A stretch of DNA of 53,558 bases from Stappia indica (GTDB lineage: Bacteria; Pseudomonadota; Alphaproteobacteria; Rhizobiales; Stappiaceae). Each line of letters opens with the position of its first letter. Within the stretch, counting starts at the first letter, position 1. Both the position numbers and the translations under genes were made by a program. Below the pieces are notes generated by a model. That model did not search any database, had not been told where the DNA came from, and saw only the letters and a program-made list of their open reading frames with translations. Positions 1 through 7,861 of the stretch are shown here, in pieces. The stretch is from assembly GCF_020177335.1 (NCBI RefSeq), contig NZ_JAIVMG010000020.1, forward strand, positions 1-53,558, written 5' to 3'.

Positions 1-11
1 CGACAGCTCAA

Positions 12-62
12 GGCGCCGGCCAAACCCCGGCGCCGCCGTCGTTGTGGGAGCTATATACCCAC
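12..62. other. Two adjacent inverted repeats at left edge
   Basis: Positions 12-19 (ggcgccgg) pair perfectly with 27-34 (ccggcgcc) around a 7-nt loop. Positions 44-48 (gtggg) pair with 58-62 (cccac) around a short A/T-rich loop. They could be the terminator or leader structure of a gene lying to the left of the window. No T-tract follows, so a simple intrinsic terminator is not shown. Confidence 0.4.
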
Positions 63-400
63 CGCCCCCGCAAACCGTCAAGCCCGACACCCAGAAAAAA
101 ACGCAAGACCCCAAAAAACACACCAAGCACACCCAACCCCTTGTGAACAACACACCCCGACAAACACAAAAATACAAACAATCTCAACATCTTGAAACTA
201 TCAACAGCCGCAAATCCCCAGCCAAACGCCACCGCAACAGCCCCCGCTTCCCCCGCCAAAACCCACCCAAAACACCCAAAACGCACAGCCAAACAAACCA
301 CAAACGTCAAACAAACGTCATCGGAAGCCGCCAGGATCAACGATTAAACTCAAGAGAACCGCGACACGTTGCCCACCGCTCCGCCACACGCCGGTGCCCC
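63..400. other. A+C-rich, G/T-poor non-coding stretch
   Basis: About 280 bases (63-340) consist almost only of A and C on the plus strand, unlike the rest of the window. A plus-strand reading frame stays open here only because such sequence rarely forms stop codons; its translation is low-complexity (Pro, Gln, Lys, Asn, His, Thr) and it has no ribosome-binding site. A C-rich, G-poor RNA is what Rho utilisation sites look like, so a Rho-dependent terminator for a transcript entering from the left is possible. That is inference. No gene is seen here. Confidence 0.5.
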
Positions 401-416
401 GTTGACCCAGGTCAAC
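401..416. promoter_or_regulatory. FNR/FixK-type palindrome upstream of the efflux operon
   Basis: GTTGACC-CA-GGTCAAC is a perfect inverted repeat. Its core, TTGAC-CCAG-GTCAA (402-415), follows the TTGAN-N4-NTCAA pattern bound by FNR/FixK/FnrL regulators. It lies 87 bases before the HlyD start codon, compatible with class II activation (centre near -41) and a transcript starting around 450. This suggests induction of the export operon at low oxygen. The match is seen; the regulator is inferred. Confidence 0.6.
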
Positions 417-502
417 ACATGACCGAGGTTTGTTCGCTATTCCCCTGTCCAGGGATGGGCCCCAGCACCGCTGATCGGCGCCCGGTTTTCAGCGAGAGAA
501 GA

Positions 503-1486
503 ATGTCCAAGACCCACTGGCTTATATTGCTTGTCCTATCGGCCGCTCTTGGCCTGGCGGGCTTCTTTGCCTGGCAGCACTACGCGGCGCCTTTACTCCC
601 AGAAGGGATCGTCTCATCCAACGGGCGCATCGAGGCAGAGCGCATCGACGTTTCCGCCAAGCTTCCGGGCCGCGTGGCCGAGGTCTTCGTCTCGGAAGGT
701 CAATGGGTGACCGCCGGCACCCTGGTCGCGCGGCTCGACACGCTGGAGGTCGACGCCCAGCTGCATCAGGCTGAAGCCATGGTCAAACAGGCGGAACAGC
801 AGAAGCTCCAGTCAGACGCCCTTCTGAAGCAGCGCGAGGCCGAACTGGAGTTCGTCAAGCTGGAGGTCACGCGGACCGAACAGCTCGCCGCCAAGGGCCA
901 CGCCACCCAGCAACAGCTCGACCAGCTCAAGACCGCCCAGGCCAGCGCAGCCGCGGGCGTTGCCGCAGCTGAAGCGGGCATTGACCTCGGTGTCGCCACC
1001 ATTGCCTCGGCCAAGGCCTCGGTGGAGCGCCTGCAAAGCATCAAGGACGACGCCTCGCTGTTCGCCCCCCGCGACGGCCGGGTTCAGTATATCCTGACGA
1101 AGGCCGGCGAAGTCGTGGGAGCCGGCGGCAAGGTGGTGACGCTCACCGACCTCACCGACATCTACATGACCATCTTCCTGCCCGCACGAAATGCCGGGCT
1201 GCTGGCGGTCGGCGCCGAGGCCCGGCTGATCCTCGACCCGATCCCGGACTACGTGGTGCCGGCACAGGTGAGCTTCGTCGCCAGCACCGCCCAGTTCACC
1301 CCCAAGTCGGTGGAAACCGCCGATGAGCGCGATCAACTGATGTTCCGCGTCAAGCTGAGCATCCCACCGTCCCTTTTGGCGAAATATCAAGAGCAGGCAA
1401 AGGCCGGCGTCGCCGGGGTTGGCTATGTCCGGCTCGACGCCAAGACTGACTGGCCGGACTGGCTTCAGGTGAAGCTGCCGCAATGA
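503..1486 (+). CDS. HlyD-family periplasmic adaptor (YbhG-like)
   Basis: A 327-residue membrane-fusion protein that would link the inner-membrane ABC exporter encoded by the next two genes to the outer envelope. It has an N-terminal membrane anchor (about residues 6-25), then a lipoyl/barrel-sandwich half (SAKLPGRVAEVFVSEGQ), an alpha-helical coiled coil rich in Gln/Ala/Glu (about 80-185), the second lipoyl half (FAPRDGRVQYILTKAGEVV), and a beta-barrel end. The reading frame is open much further upstream, but the ATG at 503 is preceded by a purine-rich site (gcgagagaaga) and is followed directly by the anchor helix, so it is chosen. The stop overlaps the next start (ATGA), indicating translational coupling. 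Substrate is unknown; drugs or other hydrophobic compounds are usual for this family. Confidence 0.88.
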   Translation: MSKTHWLILLVLSAALGLAGFFAWQHYAAPLLPEGIVSSNGRIEAERIDVSAKLPGRVAEVFVSEGQWVTAGTLVARLDTLEVDAQLHQAEAMVKQAEQQKLQSDALLKQREAELEFVKLEVTRTEQLAAKGHATQQQLDQLKTAQASAAAGVAAAEAGIDLGVATIASAKASVERLQSIKDDASLFAPRDGRVQYILTKAGEVVGAGGKVVTLTDLTDIYMTIFLPARNAGLLAVGAEARLILDPIPDYVVPAQVSFVASTAQFTPKSVETADERDQLMFRVKLSIPPSLLAKYQEQAKAGVAGVGYVRLDAKTDWPDWLQVKLPQ

Positions 1487-4212
1487 CCCCCGCGCCGATC
1501 GTCCACCTGTCATCGGTGAGCCACCGCTATGGGGCGACCTGCGCCCTGGATGACGTGACACTGGACATCCCGGCGGGCTGCATGGCGGGCCTGATCGGCC
1601 CGGATGGCGTGGGCAAGTCGACCTTGCTTGCGCTGGCCGCCGGAGTGCGCCGGCTGCAAACCGGCGCAGCCACCGTTCTGGGCGGCGATATCACCATCCG
1701 CGCCCATCGGCGGTCCTGCAATCACCGGATCGCCTATATGCCGCAAGGGCTCGGCCGGAACCTCTACCCGACACTCTCGGTCTACGAGAATCTCGACTTC
1801 TTCGGCCGGTTGTTCGGCCAGCCGGAGGCCGAACGCCGTGCCCGCATCAACGAGCTGCTGCGCGCCACCGGGCTCGACCCGTTCCCGGACCGGCCCGCCG
1901 GCAAGCTGTCCGGCGGCATGAAGCAGAAGCTGTCGCTGTGCTCGGCGCTGATCCACGACCCGGACCTGGTGATCCTTGATGAACCGACCACCGGCGTCGA
2001 TCCCCTGTCGCGCCAGCAATTCTGGGACCTGATCGACCGGATCCGCGCGGAACGCCCGGCCATGAGCGTGATCGTCGCCACCGCCTATATGGAAGAGGCG
2101 GAGCGCTTCGACTGGCTGGCGGCCATGTCCGCCGGCAAGGTCATCGCCACCGGCACCCCGCAGGAGATCCGGGACGCCGCGCACCAGCCGACGCTGGAAA
2201 AGGCCTTCATTGCCATGTTGCCCGAGAGCGAACGCCAGGGCCACCGGGAGGTGGTGGTGCCGCCACGCATCGCCTCCGACGGCCCACCGGCCATCGAAGC
2301 ACGCGGCCTGACCCGCCGTTTCGGCGATTTCGTCGCGGTCGATCACGTCGACTTTAAGATCGGGCGCGGTGAGATTTTCGGTTTCCTCGGCTCGAACGGC
2401 TGCGGCAAGACCACGACCATGAAGATGCTGACCGGCTTGCTGCCGGCCAGCGAGGGCGAGGCGCTGCTGTTCGGCGAAAAACTCGACGCAAGAGACATGG
2501 AGACCCGCCAGCGGGTCGGCTACATGTCGCAATCCTTCTCACTCTACAGCGAATTGACCGTCCGGCAGAACCTGGAGCTGCACGCTCGGCTCTATCATCT
2601 GCCACCGGACCACCACGAGACACGGATCGCCGAGGTTCTGACGAGCTTCGACCTCACCGAGGAAGCCGATCTGCGGCCCGAAGGCCTGCCGCTTGGCATC
2701 CGCCAGCGCCTGCAATTGGCCGTCGCCGTGCTGCATTCGCCCGAAGTGCTGATTCTCGACGAGCCGACATCGGGCGTCGATCCGGTCGCCCGCGACGGGT
2801 TCTGGCAACACCTGATCAAACTGTCGCGCGAAGACGGGGTGACGATCTTCGTCTCCACCCATTTCATGAGCGAGGCGGAGCGCTGCGACCGCATCTCGCT
2901 GATGCATGCCGGCAAGGTGCTGGCCATGGGCGCCCCGCAGGAACTGACCGAGAGCAAGGGCGCGGCAACCCTTGGCGAGGCCTTCGTCGACTATCTGCGT
3001 GCGGCCGCCGGCGAGGACAGCACCGACACCGCGCCCGCCGCCCCGGCGCAGCCCGCTACAGCCACCGCCCCGGCAGCGGAACGGCGGTTCGACCTTGCCC
3101 GCCTGTGGGCCTTCGCCCGGCGTGAGACCACCGAGATCCTGCGTGACCGGATGCGGCTTGCCTTTGCCTTTCTCGGGCCGATCATCCTGATGCTGACCTT
3201 CGGCTACGGCATCTCCTTCGACGTGCAGGATCTGTCCTATGCGGTCTATGACCGGGACCGGACAGCGGAAAGCCGGGAGCTGCTGGAGAGCTTTTCAGGC
3301 TCCCGCTACTTCTCCGAAAAACCGGAGGCCAGCAGCGTCAGCGAGCTGGATGCCCGCATGCGCAATGCCGAGCTGGTGTTCGCGGTGGAGATCCCCCCTG
3401 GCTTCGGCAAGGCGCTGGTCAGCGGCGAGCGGCCAGAGGTACGGGTTGCGGTGGATGGCGCCATGCCCTTTCGCGCCGAAACGACGCGCGGCTATCTGCA
3501 AGGGCTGGCGGGCGCATATCTGAACGACCAGATCGAACGCCGCTACGGACGGACGGTCGATCTCTCCGCCGCCAGCGTCGAAACGCGCTTTCGCTACAAC
3601 CAGTCCTTCAAGAGCGTCTTTTCCATGGTGCCTTCCGTCATCATGCTGATGCTGGTGCTGATCCCCTCAATGATGGCGGCCATGGGCGTGGTGCGGGAAA
3701 AGGAAACCGGTTCGATCGCCAATTTCCGCTCAACCCCGGTGACCCGCGCCGAATTCCTGCTGGGCAAGCAACTGCCCTATGTGGTGATCGCGCTGATCAG
3801 CTTCGCCTCACTGGTGCTGGTCTCCTATGCGGTGTTCGGCGTGCCGATCAAGGGATCAGTCGCCGCCCTGCTTGTCGGCACTCTGTTCTATGTCTTCGCC
3901 ACCACCGGGTTCGGCATTCTGATTTCCACCTTTACCCGGACCCAGGTGGCGGCCACCTTCGCCACCGCCGTGGTGGCGATCATCCCGGCGGTCAATTTCT
4001 CCGGCCTGTTGGTGCCGGTCTCCTCGCTCGAAGGCGGCGCCCGGTTCTTCGGGCTGGCCTTCCCGGCGGTCTGGTATCAGCAGATCAGCGTCGGCACCTT
4101 CACCAAGAGCCTCAGCTTCGCGGAGCTTTGGCAGGACCACCTTGCCCTTGCCGGCTTTGCGGTGCTGTTCATTGCCATTTCCATCCTGGCCCTCAAGAAG
4201 CAGGAGGCATGA
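1483..4212 (+). CDS. Fused ABC exporter: two ATPase domains plus ABC-2 permease (YbhF/RbbA-like)
   Basis: A 909-residue protein with two nucleotide-binding domains and a membrane domain in one chain. NBD1 has Walker A GPDGVGKST (about 39-47), signature LSGGMKQK (about 143) and Walker B LVILDEPTTGVDP. NBD2 has Walker A GSNGCGKTT (about 303), Walker B VLILDEPTSGVDP, but a degenerate signature, LPLGIRQR, in place of LSGGQ. After a Pro/Ala-rich linker (about 505-535) comes an ABC-2 permease with a first helix near 560, a large extracytoplasmic loop and five C-terminal helices. This layout resembles E. coli RbbA and fused YbhF-type proteins. It probably forms a heterodimer with the next permease and works with the preceding HlyD adaptor. 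The substrate cannot be read from sequence. Confidence 0.9.
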   Translation: MTPAPIVHLSSVSHRYGATCALDDVTLDIPAGCMAGLIGPDGVGKSTLLALAAGVRRLQTGAATVLGGDITIRAHRRSCNHRIAYMPQGLGRNLYPTLSVYENLDFFGRLFGQPEAERRARINELLRATGLDPFPDRPAGKLSGGMKQKLSLCSALIHDPDLVILDEPTTGVDPLSRQQFWDLIDRIRAERPAMSVIVATAYMEEAERFDWLAAMSAGKVIATGTPQEIRDAAHQPTLEKAFIAMLPESERQGHREVVVPPRIASDGPPAIEARGLTRRFGDFVAVDHVDFKIGRGEIFGFLGSNGCGKTTTMKMLTGLLPASEGEALLFGEKLDARDMETRQRVGYMSQSFSLYSELTVRQNLELHARLYHLPPDHHETRIAEVLTSFDLTEEADLRPEGLPLGIRQRLQLAVAVLHSPEVLILDEPTSGVDPVARDGFWQHLIKLSREDGVTIFVSTHFMSEAERCDRISLMHAGKVLAMGAPQELTESKGAATLGEAFVDYLRAAAGEDSTDTAPAAPAQPATATAPAAERRFDLARLWAFARRETTEILRDRMRLAFAFLGPIILMLTFGYGISFDVQDLSYAVYDRDRTAESRELLESFSGSRYFSEKPEASSVSELDARMRNAELVFAVEIPPGFGKALVSGERPEVRVAVDGAMPFRAETTRGYLQGLAGAYLNDQIERRYGRTVDLSAASVETRFRYNQSFKSVFSMVPSVIMLMLVLIPSMMAAMGVVREKETGSIANFRSTPVTRAEFLLGKQLPYVVIALISFASLVLVSYAVFGVPIKGSVAALLVGTLFYVFATTGFGILISTFTRTQVAATFATAVVAIIPAVNFSGLLVPVSSLEGGARFFGLAFPAVWYQQISVGTFTKSLSFAELWQDHLALAGFAVLFIAISILALKKQEA

Positions 4213-4213
4213 C

Positions 4214-5341
4214 ATGACCCGATGGCTCTCCAATGTCTTCCGCCTGGGGCTGAAGGAACTGCGCAGCCTGTGGGCCGATCCGGTTCTCATCCTGTTGATC
4301 GTCTATGTGTTCAGCATCGCGGTCTATTCGGTCGCGACCGGTGCCAAGCTGGAGGTGACCAACGCGGCAGTCGCCTATGTGGACCAGGACCGCTCGGCCC
4401 TGACCGGGCGGATTCTCGGCGCGATCCTGCCGCCGCAATTCAAGGCCGCCGAGGAAATAGCGGCCGATGAAGTCGAAGAAGCGATGGACAACGGCCGCTA
4501 TGTGTTCGTGCTCTCCTTCCCGCCGAGCTTTGAAGCGGATGTCCTGGCCGGCCGCAAGCCGCAAGTGCAATTGAACGTCGATGCAACAGCCATGGCTCAG
4601 GCAGGCAATGGCGCGGTCTTCCTGCAACAGATCATCCGTGCCGAGGTTGCGAAATTCGTCTCCCGTCTCGATGAGACGCCGGAGCTGCCCATCGATCTGG
4701 TGGTGACCACCCGCTACAATCCGAACCTGAACTCCGTGTGGTTTTCCTCGGTGATGCAGGTGATCAACAACATCACCATCCTGTCGGTGCTTTTAACCGG
4801 TGCCGCGCTGATCCGCGAACGCGAGCACGGCACCATTGAGCATCTGCTGGTCATGCCGGTGACGCCGTCCGAAATCATGGTCGCCAAGATCTGGGCCAAC
4901 GGACTGGCGATCATCGTTGCCGCCATTTTCTCGCTCTGGCTGGTGGTGCAAACCCTGCTTCAGGTGCCGATCGCCGGATCGATCCCGCTCTTTATCTTCG
5001 GCGCGGCGCTCTACCTCGTCTCGGTGACCGGGCTCGGCATCCTGCTGGCGACCTTCACCAGCTCCATGCCGCAATTCGGACTTCTGGCCCTGCCGGTGCT
5101 GGTGGTGATGAACCTCCTGTCCGGCAGCACCACACCGATGGAAAGCATTCCGGACTGGCTGCAGTTTCTGATGCAGGCCGCGCCCTCAACCCATTTCGTC
5201 TCCTTTGCCCAGGCGATCCTCTATCGCGGCGCCGGATGGAGCACGGTGTGGCCCGACATGTTGGTGATGGTGGGGCTCAGCGGGGTGTTCTTCCTGATTG
5301 CCCTGCAGCGGTTCCGCAAGACCATGGCCACCATGCATTAG
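4214..5341 (+). CDS. ABC-2 type permease (YbhS/YhhJ-like)
   Basis: A 375-residue inner-membrane permease, third gene of the export operon, one base after the stop of the fused ABC gene. An N-terminal transmembrane helix (about residues 22-42) is followed by a roughly 140-residue periplasmic region, then five or six helices from about 180 onward with the ABC-2 hallmark TGAALIREREHGTIEHLL. The start at 4214 is preceded by caggaggcatgac, which contains a strong ribosome-binding site. It would pair with the permease half of the upstream protein to form the membrane channel. Family assignment is firm; cargo is unknown. Confidence 0.88.
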   Translation: MTRWLSNVFRLGLKELRSLWADPVLILLIVYVFSIAVYSVATGAKLEVTNAAVAYVDQDRSALTGRILGAILPPQFKAAEEIAADEVEEAMDNGRYVFVLSFPPSFEADVLAGRKPQVQLNVDATAMAQAGNGAVFLQQIIRAEVAKFVSRLDETPELPIDLVVTTRYNPNLNSVWFSSVMQVINNITILSVLLTGAALIREREHGTIEHLLVMPVTPSEIMVAKIWANGLAIIVAAIFSLWLVVQTLLQVPIAGSIPLFIFGAALYLVSVTGLGILLATFTSSMPQFGLLALPVLVVMNLLSGSTTPMESIPDWLQFLMQAAPSTHFVSFAQAILYRGAGWSTVWPDMLVMVGLSGVFFLIALQRFRKTMATMH

Positions 5342-5380
5342 CGCCGGTTCTGGACGGACCAGGGGCTCGCCACTCCTGAA

Positions 5381-6952
5381 TCACTTGCCCACAAGCTTGC
5401 GCGCCAGCAGGTAGCCCGAGCCAGCGCCGGTTCCCGCCCCCGGCCAGACCGCCGCGCCGGTCATGTGCAGATTGCGGATGGGGGTCGACCCATCCGCCGC
5501 GCCCACCGCCGGGCGGAAGACGAAATGCTGCGACAGGTGATGGCTGCCGCAGATCTGATCACCGCCGACGAGATTCGGGTTCGCCGCCTCGAACATCGGC
5601 GGGGTTACCACATGCCGGGCAAGGATCCTGTCGCGGATCCCCGGCGCATACCCATCGAGAATATCGAGAACACGCTCGGCCATCGGCTCGGCGGCCGTCT
5701 CCCAGTCGCGCGCGGCAATCCGGCCGGCGGCATCGCCCTGGATGTCTCCCGGCACCATGCGCACCTGCAGCCAGAGCACATGCTGTCCCACCGGCGCGCG
5801 ACTGTCGTCGAATACCGTCGGCTGGCCGGCAACGATCACCGGTTCGTCGGGCAGCAGCCCGGCGCGGGCCTGCTGATAAGTGCGCGCCATCTGGTCGAGC
5901 GAGGGGGCGAGATGCACATAGGCAAAGCGCCGCAGCACCTCCCCGGCCCGCCAGTTCGGTAGGTCCGACAAGGCCAGGTGCAGCATCATCGTCCCCGGCG
6001 CGTGGGAAAACCGCGTCATCTTGCCATCGAAGGCAGGCTTGCCCGTGCCGCCGGTCAGCCGCACCAGAGCGCCGGGCGCGACGCCGGCGATCACCGCCCG
6101 CCCCGCCGAAAAGCGCCGCCCGTCGGCCAGCTTTACCCCGGACGCCTTCCCGCTCGAATGCAGGATCCGCGCAACCGGTGCCTCGCACTCGACAACGCCG
6201 CCACGGGCACGGATCGCCGAGACCAGGGCGCGGGTCACCGTGTCCGCACCGCCCTTGCCGATCACCATGCCGAAGGCCTGCCCCGCCATGCCTTCCAGAT
6301 ACGGGAACACGGCACCGCCGGAAATGTCCGGCGCATAATCGAGATGCATGCCCCAGGCGCCGAGCAGCGCTTGAACCTTGGGATGTTCGAAGGTCTCCTC
6401 CAGCCAGGCACGCGGTGACGACGCCAGGAACCGCGCGAACTCCAGGCTGCCGCGCAGGCCCTTCGCCCTCAAAACCTTGAATAGAAAAGATGCAAATGCA
6501 TTTATTTTCATCGACGCACCGAGAAGCCGCAGGATATGCTCCGCCTCCCCGTCGAAAGCATCGGAAAGCCTGTCCCAGGTCTGCGCGTCGACCTCCGACA
6601 GTTCCGCAATGCGCGCGCGCGTCGCCGCCGTGTCGGTCTCCACGCCCAGCCAGCCGTCGTCAGGGAAGACCGAGGCGAAAGGCCGGTTCACCGGAACGAA
6701 CTCAAGCCCGTTTCGTGCCAGCTCTTCCGCATAATCTCCGTGAAACTTCGACCCGGCGAACAGGGAGAGGTTCATCGCCGCGAAATCATGGCGAAAGCCC
6801 GGAAGGGTGTAGGCGCCGCTGCGCACCGCCCCGCCCGGTTCGGGCGCCTGCTCGAATACTGCGACCCGCCAGCCGCGCGCGCAAAGATGCAGCGCGCAAG
6901 CCAGCGCATTGTGTCCCGCCCCGACCAGTATGGCGTCGAATTTACCGTCCAT
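5381..6952 (-). CDS. Phytoene-desaturase/PYROXD2-like FAD oxidoreductase
   Basis: A 523-residue flavoprotein. It begins with a Rossmann FAD-binding motif (DAILVGAGHNALACAL, about residues 6-21) followed by the acidic residue of the fold (AVFEQ) and a GG doublet (EPGGAVRSG). The C-terminal part has the second FAD-contacting segment near LHMTGAAVWPGAGTGAGSG. Such proteins oxidise or isomerise C-C bonds of diverse substrates; only a minority act on carotenoids. The start at 6952 is chosen because the Rossmann strand follows at once; the frame is open far upstream only as the antisense of other genes. It is divergent from the isatin-hydrolase-like gene and related to the flavoprotein at 7862-9460, which suggests a shared pathway. 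The exact reaction is unknown. Confidence 0.82.
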   Translation of the reverse strand: MDGKFDAILVGAGHNALACALHLCARGWRVAVFEQAPEPGGAVRSGAYTLPGFRHDFAAMNLSLFAGSKFHGDYAEELARNGLEFVPVNRPFASVFPDDGWLGVETDTAATRARIAELSEVDAQTWDRLSDAFDGEAEHILRLLGASMKINAFASFLFKVLRAKGLRGSLEFARFLASSPRAWLEETFEHPKVQALLGAWGMHLDYAPDISGGAVFPYLEGMAGQAFGMVIGKGGADTVTRALVSAIRARGGVVECEAPVARILHSSGKASGVKLADGRRFSAGRAVIAGVAPGALVRLTGGTGKPAFDGKMTRFSHAPGTMMLHLALSDLPNWRAGEVLRRFAYVHLAPSLDQMARTYQQARAGLLPDEPVIVAGQPTVFDDSRAPVGQHVLWLQVRMVPGDIQGDAAGRIAARDWETAAEPMAERVLDILDGYAPGIRDRILARHVVTPPMFEAANPNLVGGDQICGSHHLSQHFVFRPAVGAADGSTPIRNLHMTGAAVWPGAGTGAGSGYLLARKLVGK

Positions 6953-6979
6953 GAGATCCTCCGTCGCCGTCGATAGTTG

Positions 6980-6997
6980 CAAATGCATATATAATTG
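6980..6997. promoter_or_regulatory. Candidate MarR-type operator in divergent promoter
   Basis: In the 111-bp gap between the divergent flavoprotein (start 6952) and the isatin-hydrolase-like gene (start 7064) lies an A/T-rich imperfect palindrome, caaatgcatatataattg; 12 of its 18 positions match its own reverse complement. Size and symmetry suit a MarR dimer, and a MarR gene sits downstream at 9457. An 11-base part of it (tgcaaatgcat) also occurs inside the flavoprotein gene at 6491-6501. Confidence 0.35.
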
Positions 6998-7063
6998 TCT
7001 AGCGTGCTCAAACGTACGGCCGTTGGAGGCGGCCAGACGGTTTGACCTTGGGAGGAATCTGGA

Positions 7064-7855
7064 ATGGACGCGAATTCGATCGTCGCCAATCTTGGCGCGC
7101 AGCTTCTGGCTGGAACGGTGAAGGTGGTGGATTGCTCGGGCACGCTCGGCCCCGACACGCCGATCCTGCAATTGCCGGAAGACTTCGCCAAGAACACGCC
7201 AAAGGTCGAGATCCACAAGATCAGCGAATATGACGAGGACGGCCCGTTCTTCGCCTGGAACTGGATGGTTCTGGGCGAGCATTCGGGCACCCACTTCGAC
7301 GCCCCGCATCACTGGGTGACCGGCAAGGACTATCAGGACGGCTTCACCGACACGCTGGACGTGCAGCGGCTGATCGCACCGGTCAACGTCATCGATTGCT
7401 CGAAGGAAAGCGCCGAGAACGAGGATTTTCTGCTGACCGCCGATCTGGTCAAGGCTTGGGAAGCCGAGCATGGCGAGATTGGCAAGGGCGAATGGGTGGT
7501 GATGCGCACCGACTGGGACAAACGCGCCGATGACGAGGCGAAGTTCCTGAACGCCGACGAAACCGGCCCGCACAGCCCCGGACCGACGCCCGACTGCATC
7601 GAATATCTCCTGTCGAAGGGCATTGTCGGCTGGGGCTCGCAGTGCATTGGCACCGACGCCGGCCAGGCCGGCGGCATGACCCCGCCCTTCCCGGCCCACA
7701 ATCTCCTGCACCGCGACAATTGCTTCGGGCTCGCCTCGCTGGCCAATCTCGACCAGCTGCCGGCCAAGGGGGCCATCCTGATCGCCGCGCCGCTCAAGAT
7801 CGCCCATGGCACCGGCAGCCCGATCCGCGCCCTGGCGCTCGTGCCGCAAGGGTAA
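7064..7855 (+). CDS. Isatin hydrolase-like cyclase-family metalloenzyme
   Basis: A 263-residue member of the cyclase/kynurenine-formamidase fold (PF04199), likely hydrolysing isatin to isatinate with bound Mn2+. The motif HSGTHFDAPHHW places His73, His77 and Asp79 at the metal site, with His82/His83 next to it. Ser225 (in GLASLANL) coincides with the serine described for the proton wire of Labrenzia aggregata isatin hydrolase; the length and these residue numbers match what I recall of that enzyme. The start is well supported by gggagga upstream. Isatin hydrolysis is known from aerobic indole-3-acetate breakdown, and indolepyruvate oxidoreductase genes follow in the same operon, which fits indole metabolism. 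A kynurenine formamidase or other lactonase/amidase is the alternative. Confidence 0.8.
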   Translation: MDANSIVANLGAQLLAGTVKVVDCSGTLGPDTPILQLPEDFAKNTPKVEIHKISEYDEDGPFFAWNWMVLGEHSGTHFDAPHHWVTGKDYQDGFTDTLDVQRLIAPVNVIDCSKESAENEDFLLTADLVKAWEAEHGEIGKGEWVVMRTDWDKRADDEAKFLNADETGPHSPGPTPDCIEYLLSKGIVGWGSQCIGTDAGQAGGMTPPFPAHNLLHRDNCFGLASLANLDQLPAKGAILIAAPLKIAHGTGSPIRALALVPQG

Positions 7856-7861
7856 ATCCCG

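Noticed and set aside
44-502. Upstream extension of the HlyD frame (about 150 residues)
   Set aside because: Low-complexity translation from the A+C-rich stretch, no ribosome-binding site, and it runs through the FNR-like palindrome.
5341-5380. A terminator between the ABC permease and the flavoprotein gene
   Set aside because: The convergent 39-bp gap has no convincing stem followed by a T-run.
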